This document shows, piece after piece, positions 41,812-49,777 of a stretch of 64,000 nt of DNA; within the stretch, counting starts at the first letter, position 1; each line of letters starts with the position of its first letter. This DNA is from Actinomycetota bacterium (GTDB lineage: Bacteria > Actinomycetota > Thermoleophilia > Solirubrobacterales > 70-9), in the NCBI GenBank assembly GCA_018268675.1, contig JAFDWB010000009.1, forward strand, positions 1-64,000. The letters are read 5' to 3'. The notes below the pieces were generated by a model, which was not told the origin of the DNA, made no database searches, and worked only from the letters and a program-made list of their open reading frames with translations. A program made the position numbers and the translations under genes.

Positions 41812-43272
41812 TCAGTCGTGCTTCGCAGCGATCACGACGCGGGCGCCGCGGGCGGGGATCATCGTCACGTTGCGGTGCATGGCGCGCTCGGGGGCGGGGC
41901 GATCGGGGAGGAGGTCGAGGCGGCGGGCCATCGCGGTGAGGACGACGCGTTGCTCGGCCATCGCCAGGGCGGCGCCGAGGCAGCGACGGATGCCGCCGCC
42001 GAAGGGGATCCACTCGTAGGTGCCCGGCTTGCGGCCGAGGAAGCGCTCGGGGCGGAAGGCGAAGGGGTCGGGGTAGACGTCCTCGCGGTGGTGGACGAGG
42101 AGGATCGACATCGCGATCGCGGTGCCGGGCTCGACCCCGTGGTCGCCGAGGCGCCAGGGGACCTGGACGCGGCGGCCGATGATCGGGATCACCGGGCGGG
42201 AGCGCATCGTCTCGACGATCGTGGCCTCGACGCGCTCCTCGGCGTCCTCGTCGCGGCGCACCGCTTCGACCAGCGCCGCGTGCGGCTCCGGGTTGCGGAC
42301 CAGGCGCTCCCAGGCCCAGGCCAGCGAGTTGGCGGTCGTCTCGTGGCCGGCCAGCACCAGGGTGAGGAGCTCGTCGCGGAGTTCTTTGTCGTCGAGCGCC
42401 TCGCCCTCCTCGGTCCGGGCCTGGAGGAGGATCGAGAGGATGTCCCGCCGTGCGTCGAGGTCGGTCGCCCGCCGCCGCTGCCGGATCACCGCGTACAGGG
42501 GCCGGTCGAGCATCGCCAGGCCGAACTTCAGCGGCCCCATCGCCTCCTCCCGCCCGACGTGGAGCAGTTCGGTCAGCTGCGAGGTCGGCCAGGTCGATGC
42601 CGCCACCGTCTTGCGGACCGCGGTCCGCAGCGCCGCCTCCGGGGTCCCCGGCGCGGGCCTGCCCTCGACGCCGAAGATCCCGGCCATGATCACGTCGAGC
42701 GTGATCGCCTGCATCCGCGGCGCCAGCGCCAGCGGCTCGCCGACCGGCCAGCGGTCGATCTCCCGTTCCGCCGCGTCGGCGATCATCGCCGTGTACTGGG
42801 CGATCGCCTCGCCGTGGAAGGGCGGCAGCAGCAGCTTGCGCTGGCGCATGTGGCGCGGCCCGACCGCGGTCAGCACCGAGTTGGGGCCGAGGATCGGCCG
42901 TAGCGGCGACTCGCCGGTCAGCGACGGCGCCTGCTCGGGCTTCGCGGTGAAGAGCGAGCGGACGTGATCGGGGTGGGAGGTGATCACCGGGCCGCCCGGG
43001 ATCACCCCGCGCATCCGGAACACCTCGCCGAGCTCCCGCCGCCCCTTGAAGACGAACTCGATCTGGCGCATCGAGAAGCGCAGCGTCTGGGCGACCTTCG
43101 GCAGCGGGACGGTCGGGACTGTGGCGAGCGTCGCCAACTCGGCCGCCTCGATCGGCCCGGCGGGAGAGGGAGGCGCGGCGCCGACGAGCTCCGGGAAGAG
43201 CGGACCCTCCGCCTCGGGCGGCGCGTCCGCCGCAGCGCCGCGGCTCTCGGTTGCGGTCGGTGAAGTCGCCAT
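41812..43272 (-). CDS. Cytochrome P450
   Basis: 486 residues from ATG 43272. All core P450 motifs are present: I-helix AGHETTANSLAW (~300), K-helix ETMRSRP (ExxR), PERF (~395) and the heme loop FGGGIRRCLGAALA with the thiolate Cys (~425). The N-terminus is an Ala/Pro-rich, soluble stretch without a membrane anchor, so the enzyme is cytosolic. The general look (IPIIGRRVQVPWRLGDHGVE, FLGRKPGTYEWIPFGGG) is that of the bacterial group related to CYP110/CYP102-like fatty-acid or terpenoid hydroxylases. Substrate is unknown, and no reductase gene adjoins; ferredoxin FdxA at 3.8 kb is one possible electron donor. Confidence 0.95.
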   Translation of the reverse strand: MATSPTATESRGAAADAPPEAEGPLFPELVGAAPPSPAGPIEAAELATLATVPTVPLPKVAQTLRFSMRQIEFVFKGRRELGEVFRMRGVIPGGPVITSHPDHVRSLFTAKPEQAPSLTGESPLRPILGPNSVLTAVGPRHMRQRKLLLPPFHGEAIAQYTAMIADAAEREIDRWPVGEPLALAPRMQAITLDVIMAGIFGVEGRPAPGTPEAALRTAVRKTVAASTWPTSQLTELLHVGREEAMGPLKFGLAMLDRPLYAVIRQRRRATDLDARRDILSILLQARTEEGEALDDKELRDELLTLVLAGHETTANSLAWAWERLVRNPEPHAALVEAVRRDEDAEERVEATIVETMRSRPVIPIIGRRVQVPWRLGDHGVEPGTAIAMSILLVHHREDVYPDPFAFRPERFLGRKPGTYEWIPFGGGIRRCLGAALAMAEQRVVLTAMARRLDLLPDRPAPERAMHRNVTMIPARGARVVIAAKHD

Positions 43273-43455
43273 CGCGGAGAAGGTTGCATAGAACCATGTC
43301 ACGGTCAACCGGAGTCATCTCACACACGGGGGTGGGCTGGCGGGGGCGGGAAGGGACGGGAGCGGTGCGCAGGACGGCAAGGGACAAGGGACGTGGGGGT
43401 GGCGGGGGGACGGCGAGGGATGCGGGGATGGCAAAGGACGCGAGGCGGCTGCGAG

Positions 43456-43511
43456 AGCCGCGGATGCCGGTCCGACCCGGGCTGGCTGAGGTCGGCCCGG
43501 CATCCGCGGCT
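43456..43511. repeat. 22-bp hairpin upstream of the P450 gene
   Basis: Arms 43456-43477 and 43490-43511 (starting AGCCGCGGATGCCGG) pair at 21 of 22 positions around a 12-base loop. It is the first of three strong hairpins in the ~600-base gap between the P450 gene and the pyruvate kinase gene. No coding sequence is convincing in this gap. Confidence 0.75.
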
Positions 43512-43587
43512 CCTGGGAGGTGGGGAGCAGTGACGGAAGGCGGGAGAAGTCACGCTTCCGTGCGTGGGCGCCCCACGCCCACCCAGG

Positions 43588-43636
43588 GTTGACGGGCCGA
43601 AAACCCGTCACATGGTCCGGTTTTCGGCCCATCAAC
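43588..43636. repeat. 49-bp palindromic repeat, copy B
   Basis: Arms 43588-43605 and 43619-43636 (17 of 18 paired) around a 13-base loop. This is the inverted copy of the element at 657-705, matching it at 46 of 49 positions. Both a stem base and two loop bases differ. The shared flank TGGGCGTGGGG is found upstream of this copy on the minus strand. Confidence 0.85.
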
Positions 43637-43731
43637 CTGGACCGGCCACGGAAGACGCACCGAAGCCACGTACTTCGTCACGAGCTCCCGCGCGTGGGCC
43701 TCGAACCCCGTCCCCATCCTGAAAACCACCT

Positions 43732-43829
43732 GACGGTTGGTGAGTTGGCCACACCCCGCAGGGGTCAACTGACCAACCGTCCCGGGCGCCAGCCCGAGGC
43801 GCCAGCAATCCGGGCGCCAGCCCGAGGCG
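43732..43829. repeat. 19-bp hairpin followed by a 20-base direct repeat
   Basis: GACGGTTGGTGAGTTGGCC (43732-43750) pairs with 43763-43781 at 17 of 19 positions around a 12-base loop. Immediately after, the 20-base unit CCGGGCGCCAGCCCGAGGCG occurs twice, at 43782-43801 and 43810-43829. Each unit itself contains GGGCGCC-type dyads. The segment ends ~90 bases before the pyruvate kinase start and could be part of its leader. Confidence 0.7.
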
Positions 43830-43920
43830 ACAGCCGCCGTCCCTTCCCCCGCCCCCCAAACGGCGAATCCGATCACCGCCCGTTCACGCTCGGCGCCGCG
43901 CGGTGGCTACTCTGAGCGCG

Positions 43921-45372
43921 ATGACGCTCTATCCGCTCGCCAGGCCCAGCGCCCACCTCGACCGGCGCACCAAGATCATCGCCACCGTCGGCCCCGCGTC
44001 GTGGGACCGGGGGGTGCTCGAGCAGCTGATCGCGGCGGGCGCCGACGTGTTCCGGCTGAACTTCTCCCACGCCGGCCCTGAGAAACAGGCGCAGACGATC
44101 GCCACGATCCGCGCCGCGGCCGAGGCGCTCGGGCGCGAGGTGGCGATCCTCGGCGACCTCCCCGGCCCAAAGCTCCGCATCGGCAACATCCGCGACGACT
44201 ACGCCGAGCTCGAGACCGGCATGCACGTCACCCTCACGCCGCGCCCGGTCGAGGGCGACCGCGAGACGATCCCGGTCTCCTGGTCGGGCGTCACCGGTCT
44301 GCAGGAGAACCAGCTCGTCTACCTCGCCGACGGGGCGATCCGCCTGCGGGTCGGCACGCTCGACCGCGAGGGAGTCGACTGCGAGGTCGAGGTCGGCGGC
44401 ACCCTCTCCTCGCACAAGGGGATGAACATCCCCGGCGGCGCCGCCGAACTCCCCGCCGCGACCGAGACCGACCTCGACTGGGTCGACTTCGCGGTCCGCG
44501 AGGGGATCGACCTGCTCGCGGTCTCCTTCGTCTCCTCCGCCGCCGACCTGCGCCCGGTCGAGGAGCGCCTTCGCACGCTCGGCTCCGACATCCCGCTGAT
44601 CGCGAAGATCGAGCGCCAGCAGGCGGCCGCCAACGTCGAGGAGATCGCCGCCGCGGCGACCAGCGGCATCATGGTGGCGCGCGGCGACCTCGGCATCGAA
44701 GTGCCGCTGGCCGAGGTGCCGGTCCTGCAGAAGCGCCTGATCCGCACCGCCGGGCGCCTCTCCAAGCCGGTCGTCACCGCGACCCAGATGCTCGCCTCGA
44801 TGGTGACCGCGCGCCGGCCGACCCGCGCCGAGGTGACCGACGTCGCCAACGCGATCTACGACGGCACCGACGCGATCATGCTCTCCGAGGAGACCGCGGT
44901 CGGCGACAACCCGGTCGAGGCGGTGCGCGTGATGGACCGCATCGCCCGGGCCACCGAGCCCGATCTGCGCTACGGCGAGTGGCTCTTCTCGCGCACCGAC
45001 CAGGCGAGTCAGGAGGTCGCCGACTCGGTCGCCCAGAGCGCGGTCGGCGCGGTCTACCGGCTCGGCCTGAAGGCGCTCGTGGTGCCGACGACGAGCGGCC
45101 GCACCGCCCGCATCGTCTCCGCCCACCGGCCGAACGTGCCGGTGCTGGCGATCTCGCCGCGCCTCGAGACGGTGCGCCGCCTCAACCTCCTCTTCGGTGT
45201 CACCGCGGTCCAGTCGAAGCCGGAGGAGGACATCCGCGGGCTGCTCGAGGACTGCGCGGCGATCGCCGCCAAGCATGGGGTGGCGCACTCCGGGGAGCTG
45301 ATCGGGATCACGGCGGGGCTGCCTGACCAGGAACTGGGGACGAATCTCTTCGAGGTGCATCGGGTGCCTTGA
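43921..45372 (+). CDS. pyk: Pyruvate kinase
   Basis: 483 residues. This glycolytic enzyme turns phosphoenolpyruvate and ADP into pyruvate and ATP. Landmarks: RRTKIIATVGPASWD near the start, FRLNFSHAGPEKQ, LGDLPGPKLRIGNI, IPLIAKIERQQAAANVEEI (catalytic Lys), GIMVARGDLGIEVPL (metal-binding Glu/Asp loop), VVTATQMLASMVTARRPTRAEVTDVANAI and the C-terminal allosteric domain with VPTTSGRTARIVSAHRPNVP. Full length. ATG 43921 is used; GTG 43903 would add six residues. Glu is encoded by GAG throughout, in contrast to the exported-protein operon. Transcription probably ends at the hairpin at 45392. Confidence 0.97.
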   Translation: MTLYPLARPSAHLDRRTKIIATVGPASWDRGVLEQLIAAGADVFRLNFSHAGPEKQAQTIATIRAAAEALGREVAILGDLPGPKLRIGNIRDDYAELETGMHVTLTPRPVEGDRETIPVSWSGVTGLQENQLVYLADGAIRLRVGTLDREGVDCEVEVGGTLSSHKGMNIPGGAAELPAATETDLDWVDFAVREGIDLLAVSFVSSAADLRPVEERLRTLGSDIPLIAKIERQQAAANVEEIAAAATSGIMVARGDLGIEVPLAEVPVLQKRLIRTAGRLSKPVVTATQMLASMVTARRPTRAEVTDVANAIYDGTDAIMLSEETAVGDNPVEAVRVMDRIARATEPDLRYGEWLFSRTDQASQEVADSVAQSAVGAVYRLGLKALVVPTTSGRTARIVSAHRPNVPVLAISPRLETVRRLNLLFGVTAVQSKPEEDIRGLLEDCAAIAAKHGVAHSGELIGITAGLPDQELGTNLFEVHRVP

Positions 45373-45391
45373 GTGCTGGGGGCTTGCGGGG

Positions 45392-45458
45392 GGACCGTCC
45401 GGGGAAGCCCCGGCGGAACAAAAGCGGGAGGTTCCGGCGGGGCTTCCCCGGACGGTCC
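45392..45458. repeat. Covarying hairpin element, copy 3
   Basis: 67 bases: perfect 21-bp outer stem (45392-45412 with 45438-45458, starting GGACCGTCCG), one G-G mismatch, inner stem CGGAAC/GTTCCG and loop AAAAGCGGGAG, identical in core to copy 1. It lies 19 bases after the pyruvate kinase stop, before the enoyl-CoA hydratase gene on the same strand, where a terminator is expected. Confidence 0.86.
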
Positions 45459-45540
45459 TCGGCGGCCCACTGCGGGGACCGGGGATCGCAGAGGTCGCTG
45501 GTGAGGGAGAAGCTGCCGGAGGCGGGGGTAGGGTCGGGGG

Positions 45541-46332
45541 ATGAGTGAGGGTGGGGGGGTCGTTCGGGTCGAGGTGGATGCTTCGGGGCTCGCGGTGCTC
45601 ACGCTCGACAGCCCGCCGCTGAACCTCTTCGACCGGGCGATGATCGACGACCTTGGCGCCGCGGTCGAGGCGCTGGTGGCGGCGCCGCCTCGGGCGGTCC
45701 TTATAAGGGCGGCCGGCCGCGCGGTCTCGGCGGGGGTCGACGTCAACGTCTTCGACGGGCTCACGTCGGCGGGCGCGACCGAGCTCTGGACCGGGCTCCT
45801 GCAGATGATCGACGCGCTCGAAGAGCTGCCCGCGCCGGTCGTCTTCGCCGCCCACGCGCTCACCCTCACCGCCGCCTTCGAGGTGGCGCTCGCCTGCGAC
45901 CTGATCGTCGCCGCGCCCGGGGCGAAGTTCGGCCTGGTCGAGAAGGTGGTCGGGCTGACGCCATCGATGGGCGGCACGCAGCGGCTCGCCGAGCGGGCGG
46001 GCTCCGGGCGGGCGCGCCAGTTCGTGATGAGCGGGGAGCTCTTCGAGGCGGTCGAGCTGGAGCGCTGGGGCGTCGTCAACGAGATCTACCCGGAGGCGGA
46101 GTTCGAGGCGCGCTCGCGGGCGCTCGCCGCGGGCCTCGCCGCCGGCCCGACCCGCGCCCACGCGATGACGAAGCGCATCCTCCGCCGCTTCCGCGAAGGC
46201 GGCATCCCGGCCGCCGACGAGGCGGTGCGGACCGAGGCGGTCGAGCTCTTCGCGACCGAGGACCTGCAGGGCGCAGTGCGCGCCTTCCTCGAGCACGGCG
46301 GCCCCGGGCACGCGGAGTTCCACGGCCGGTAG
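45541..46332 (+). CDS. Enoyl-CoA hydratase/isomerase (crotonase) family protein
   Basis: 263 residues of the crotonase fold: LAVLTLDSPPLNLFDRAMID, LIRAAGRAVSAGVDVNVFDG (first oxyanion-hole segment), AFEVALACDLIVAAPGAKFG, LVEKVVGLTPSMGGTQRLAE, and RARQFVMSGELFEAVELERWGVVNEI. Both acidic positions used in hydratases are present (Glu of AFEVALACD and Glu of FGLVEKV). The second oxyanion-hole element normally G-G-G before the first Glu reads L-T-A-A-F, so activity may be altered. It likely works in fatty-acid breakdown or a related CoA pathway, and a thioesterase-like gene follows 22 bases later, suggesting one operon with it. Confidence 0.88.
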   Translation: MSEGGGVVRVEVDASGLAVLTLDSPPLNLFDRAMIDDLGAAVEALVAAPPRAVLIRAAGRAVSAGVDVNVFDGLTSAGATELWTGLLQMIDALEELPAPVVFAAHALTLTAAFEVALACDLIVAAPGAKFGLVEKVVGLTPSMGGTQRLAERAGSGRARQFVMSGELFEAVELERWGVVNEIYPEAEFEARSRALAAGLAAGPTRAHAMTKRILRRFREGGIPAADEAVRTEAVELFATEDLQGAVRAFLEHGGPGHAEFHGR

Positions 46333-46354
46333 ATCGATCATCTAGGGTCCGGCG

Positions 46355-46816
46355 ATGGAGATCGATTTCGACGCGATCGCGAAGGGCATGGCGATCGCGG
46401 TGCCCTATATCGCGCACACCGGGATCGAGGTGACGGAGATGTCGGAGGGGGCGGCGACGGCGGCGCTGCCCGACCGCCCCGAGCTCCACAACCACGTCGG
46501 CAGCCAGCACGCCGGGGCGCTCTTCGGGGTCGCCGAGGTGGCGAGCGGGGCCGCCTTCGTCGGCGCCTTCGCGCCGCGCATGGGGGACCTGACGCCGCTC
46601 GTGCGGGGCGCCGAGATCGCCTACGTCAAGGTCGCCCGCGGCCGGGTCGAGGCGCTGGCCCGCCTCGGGGTCCCGGCCGCCGACGCGCTCGCCACGCTCG
46701 ATGCCGAGGGCCGCGTCGACTTCTCGGTCGAGGTCGAGCTCACCGATCCCGACGGCGCCGTCGTCGCCACCGCGACGGTCATCTGGAACGTCCGCCTCAA
46801 AGACCCGGCGTCCTGA
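46355..46816 (+). CDS. Hotdog-fold thioesterase-like protein (DUF4442/PaaI type)
   Basis: 153 residues of the hotdog fold, seen in IEVTEMSEGAATAALPDRPE, LHNHVGSQHAGALFGVAEVA (the HNHxGxxHAGA helix start of PaaI-like thioesterases), VRGAEIAYVKVARGRVEALA and the final strand ATATVIWNVRLKD. Such proteins hydrolyse acyl-CoA thioesters or bind acyl groups. It sits between an enoyl-CoA hydratase and an ABC ATPase gene in a tight same-strand cluster, which supports a CoA-ester role. Substrate unknown. Confidence 0.88.
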   Translation: MEIDFDAIAKGMAIAVPYIAHTGIEVTEMSEGAATAALPDRPELHNHVGSQHAGALFGVAEVASGAAFVGAFAPRMGDLTPLVRGAEIAYVKVARGRVEALARLGVPAADALATLDAEGRVDFSVEVELTDPDGAVVATATVIWNVRLKDPAS

Positions 46817-46833
46817 GCGCGACCGGAGGAGCG

Positions 46834-47637
46834 ATGGCGGCGATCCGGATGTCGGCGGTGACCGTGTGGCGCTGGGTCGCCGCCGAGCAACGGCGCGCCG
46901 TCCTCCTGCGGGAGCTCGACTGGACGGTGGAGCCCGGTCAGCACTGGGTGGTCCTGGGGCCGAACGGGGCGGGGAAGACGACCCTCCTCAACCTCGCCGC
47001 CGCCGTCTCCCACCCCTCGGAAGGCACCGTCGAGGTCCTCGGCGAGCGCCTCGGCGCGGTCGACATGCGGACGCTCCGCGAATCGATCGGGACGCTAGAG
47101 CCGGGCCTTTCCCGCAAGATCAGGGGTCGCCTCACCGGCCTCGAGGTCGTTCTCACCGGCGCGACCGGCAGCATCGCCCTCCTCCACGACCGGATCACCC
47201 CGGAGGACCGCGCCCGCGCCGAGCGCCTGATGGTCGAAATCGGCGTCGAGCCCCTTCGCGACCGTCGCTTCGAGGACTGCTCCCAGGGCGAGCGCCAGCG
47301 CCTCCTCCTCGCCCGCTCCCTGATGGACGAGCCCGACCTGCTCCTCCTCGACGAGCCCACCACCGGCCTCGACCTCCCCTCGAGAGAGCGCCTGATCGCC
47401 TCCCTCGACACCATGGCCGAAGCCAACCACGACCTCCCCACGGTCATCGTCACCCACCACCTCGAGGAGATCCCCTCCACCACCACCCACGCCCTCCTCC
47501 TCCGCCAAGGCGCCCCCGTCGCATCCGGCCAGATCGCCGCCGTCCTCACCAGCCAAGCCGTCTCCACCACCTTCGACATCGAGGTCCAGGTCGCCCACAA
47601 CACCGGCCGCTGGGCCGCAATGGTCCTCCGCAGCTAA
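46834..47637 (+). CDS. ABC transporter ATP-binding protein
   Basis: 267 residues, a single nucleotide-binding domain: Walker A GPNGAGKTT (~45), signature CSQGERQR (~150; first position Cys instead of Leu), Walker B LLLLDEPTTGLD, and the switch His in VIVTHHLEEIP. The order and the text HWVVLGPNGAGKTTLLNLAA and VTHHLEEIPSTTTHALLL resemble the ModF/YheS-like or iron-type ATPases that occur alone. No permease gene is next to it, so it may serve a distant permease or act as a non-transport ABC protein. Ribosome site GGAGGA. Precedes tRNA-Arg. Confidence 0.92.
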   Translation: MAAIRMSAVTVWRWVAAEQRRAVLLRELDWTVEPGQHWVVLGPNGAGKTTLLNLAAAVSHPSEGTVEVLGERLGAVDMRTLRESIGTLEPGLSRKIRGRLTGLEVVLTGATGSIALLHDRITPEDRARAERLMVEIGVEPLRDRRFEDCSQGERQRLLLARSLMDEPDLLLLDEPTTGLDLPSRERLIASLDTMAEANHDLPTVIVTHHLEEIPSTTTHALLLRQGAPVASGQIAAVLTSQAVSTTFDIEVQVAHNTGRWAAMVLRS

Positions 47638-47686
47638 AATCCCCGCCTCCCGCGGACCAAGGCCCCACCAGGCCATCCGCCGGCAC

Positions 47687-47760
47687 GCGCCCGTAGCTCA
47701 GCCGGATAGAGCGTCGGTCTACGAAACCGAAGGTCACTGGTTCGAATCCAGTCGGGCGCG
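47687..47760 (+). tRNA. tRNA-Arg (anticodon ACG)
   Basis: Acceptor arms GCGCCCG / CGGGCGC with discriminator G, D-arm with AGCTCAGCCGGATAGAGC, anticodon loop CTACGAA (ACG, read as ICG after editing), 5-base variable loop and T-loop TGGTTCGAATCCA. It is 74 bases long without encoded CCA. Confidence 0.96.
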
Positions 47761-48228
47761 TTCCGCTATGTCGCGAGGCGAGCCCCGCGATCAATCCGGT
47801 ACGCCGCCGGGGATTCGCAGCCTTGCGGAGGGCGCCTGTGGGCGCTGTTGCCACCGCGCGATCCGTGGGGATGGGTAGGGACAGCGGCGCGGCGCGGGTG
47901 GGCGGGGGTTGGCCGATAGGTTGGGTGCTGGCCGATTACGACGAGTGGCCACGGCGCCGGTTCGGCGCCGTTCGGCGGTGGTGACGAACTACATGGGGCT
48001 CGGCATCGTCTTGGTGGTGACGTTCGTAGCTGCGCGCCGCGTAGAGGATCTGGCCGAGCACCGATGCCTCGATGACGGCGAACCCGGCGATGACTCCTGG
48101 TGAGACCATGAGTCGATTGTCCGCCTATGGCTTCGGCGTCGCAAGGGTCCGGGTAGGGCGGGCCTCGCCCGTCGCGTGCACGGTCGGTCGCCGCTGGCGA
48201 GCGACGACCCGGGCGGTGGGCCCTTCGG
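47761..48228. other. Intergenic stretch with only a doubtful small ORF
   Basis: 468 bases between tRNA-Arg and the permease gene. A 57-codon frame on the minus strand (ATG 48109 to TAA 47936) encodes a hydrophobic start (PGVIAGFAVIEASVLGQILY) and a His/Arg-rich end. A 64-codon frame overlaps it on the plus strand. Neither has a good ribosome site or a recognised domain. The minus frame could be a tiny membrane protein or a gene remnant. Nothing else is visible. Confidence 0.25.
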
Positions 48229-49635
48229 TCACTGCTCCGCCTCGACCACCGCCGCCGCGATGCCGCGTGGCCTGCCCGCCCGCACCCAGAGTCGCCAGAG
48301 CACCGCGGCGATCGCGAGCGAGGCCGCGAGCGAGGCGATCGGGTTGCCGCGGGAGAGGTTGATCGCCAGGGTGAAGCTCACGACGACGGCGCCGAGGACG
48401 CTCATCGCGAAGACGAACCGGCGTCCCTCGCGGCGCGAGAACCGGGCCATCGCCAGCAGCCCGACGAGGAAGCTGAGGAAGACGGCGACCGCGTAGAAGA
48501 GGACTAGCTCCTGTTCCTTCGCGCCCGCCGCCGTGACCACCGCGGCCGAGACCGCGAGGAAGACTCCCACCGCGACGTAGGGGGTGTGGTGGCGGTTGAC
48601 GATGCCGAGGCGAGGGTGCAGGACGCCCGCCTCCGCCCCGCTCGCCCGCACGCGCCGGGCCAGTGCCCGCAGCAGGCCGGGCCCCGCCTGGAACGAGGAG
48701 CTGGCCGCGGCGAGGAGCAGCAGGGCGGTGACGACCTGAAAGGTCGTGTAGAGGCGGTCGGCGACGCTCGCCTTGGCGACTTCGGAGATCTGCGTCTCGT
48801 CGGGTCGCGGGATGCCGACGTGGAGGTGGACCGCGAGCGCCGTCAGGCCGAGCGTCAGCGTTCCCACGATCGCGAGGGTGGCCCAGATCGTGATCCTCCC
48901 GAACCGCCGCCTGCCGGCGTCGTCGAGCTGGCCGAGCTGGGCGATCGCCGAGGAGGGAGCCTCGACCCCGGTGGCGAGCGCCATCGCCACCGGGAAGGCG
49001 AGGATCACCGCCAGCAGCGGGGAGTGGCCCGCCGACAGGTCGATCGGCGGGCGCGAGGGGGTGGTGCCGAAGCCCGAGGCGAGGACGACGACGCTGACCA
49101 GGACGAACAGCGTCGTCATCGCCGCGAAGATCGCCCGACCGATGTGGCCGAACCAGGTCAGGCCCGCGACGACGAGAAGGATCGTGAGGGCGAGCGGGAC
49201 GCGGAGCGGCGCCAGGCCCGAGGCGAAGGCGATCAGCGCCGAGGAGGCCGCCGAGACGCTGATCGCGATGGTGAGGACGAAGTCGACGATCAGGGCGCCG
49301 ATCGGGATGAAGGCCCAGGCCTCGCCGAACGCGGACCCCGCCGCCGCCGCGGCGCCGCCGCCTTCCGGGAAGCGGCCGATCAGCTCGTGGTAGTTGGCGA
49401 TGATCAGGGCGATCACGGCGACGACCAGCGCCATCGTCGGCAGCAGCAGGCCGAGGTCGCCGTCGAGCGCCCGCAGCGCCGCCTCGATCGCGTAGGCGAC
49501 CGAGGAGACCGGGTCGGCCATCACCGCGAAGGCGAAGGCGACGAGGAGCACCGGCCGGGAGAAGGCGAGCGCCCGCAGCCGGCCTGTCGAGGGGTCCTGG
49601 TCGGTGTCGGCCGGATGGGTGCGGTTTACGGGCAT
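48229..49635 (-). CDS. APC-superfamily amino-acid/cation permease
   Basis: 468 residues with about twelve membrane helices. The opening PVLLVAFAFAVMADPVSSVA, then AYAIEAALRALDGDLGLLLP, GRFPEGGGAAAAAGSAFGEA and WAFIPIGALIVDFVLTIAIS, is typical of APC-family permeases. The GGGAAAA...AFG region is the broken helix 1/loop of the family. No regulatory domain (Usp, ACT) is attached, as sometimes found in long members. The substrate (amino acid or potassium) is unknown. ATG 49635 is chosen to start just before the first helix. It is divergent from the flavodoxin-like gene at 49778. Confidence 0.88.
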   Translation of the reverse strand: MPVNRTHPADTDQDPSTGRLRALAFSRPVLLVAFAFAVMADPVSSVAYAIEAALRALDGDLGLLLPTMALVVAVIALIIANYHELIGRFPEGGGAAAAAGSAFGEAWAFIPIGALIVDFVLTIAISVSAASSALIAFASGLAPLRVPLALTILLVVAGLTWFGHIGRAIFAAMTTLFVLVSVVVLASGFGTTPSRPPIDLSAGHSPLLAVILAFPVAMALATGVEAPSSAIAQLGQLDDAGRRRFGRITIWATLAIVGTLTLGLTALAVHLHVGIPRPDETQISEVAKASVADRLYTTFQVVTALLLLAAASSSFQAGPGLLRALARRVRASGAEAGVLHPRLGIVNRHHTPYVAVGVFLAVSAAVVTAAGAKEQELVLFYAVAVFLSFLVGLLAMARFSRREGRRFVFAMSVLGAVVVSFTLAINLSRGNPIASLAASLAIAAVLWRLWVRAGRPRGIAAAVVEAEQ

Positions 49636-49777
49636 GGCTCGGCGGGTGCCGACCAGGCTTCCCGGCTCACCGAGATGGACGATACGCGCTCCGCCGAGGT
49701 CGCTCCCGTTCACCCTTTCGTAAGCCGCGCCCTGGAGACTCGCCGCCGCAAGAGCCCGAAACCGATGAGGGGGAGAG

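Noticed and set aside
41812-43272. P450 with neighbouring oxidase and racemase-like genes as a natural-product gene cluster
   Set aside because: No polyketide, peptide, terpene or RiPP core enzyme nearby; neighbours are divergently arranged and interrupted by a tRNA and housekeeping genes.
43782-43829. Direct repeats as a CRISPR array
   Set aside because: Only two 20-base units with an 8-base spacer, internally repetitive, and no cas genes.
47909-48103. A 64-codon plus-strand frame after tRNA-Arg
   Set aside because: No ribosome site, no recognisable domain and a competing antisense frame with equal claim; kept only as a remark in the intergenic entry.
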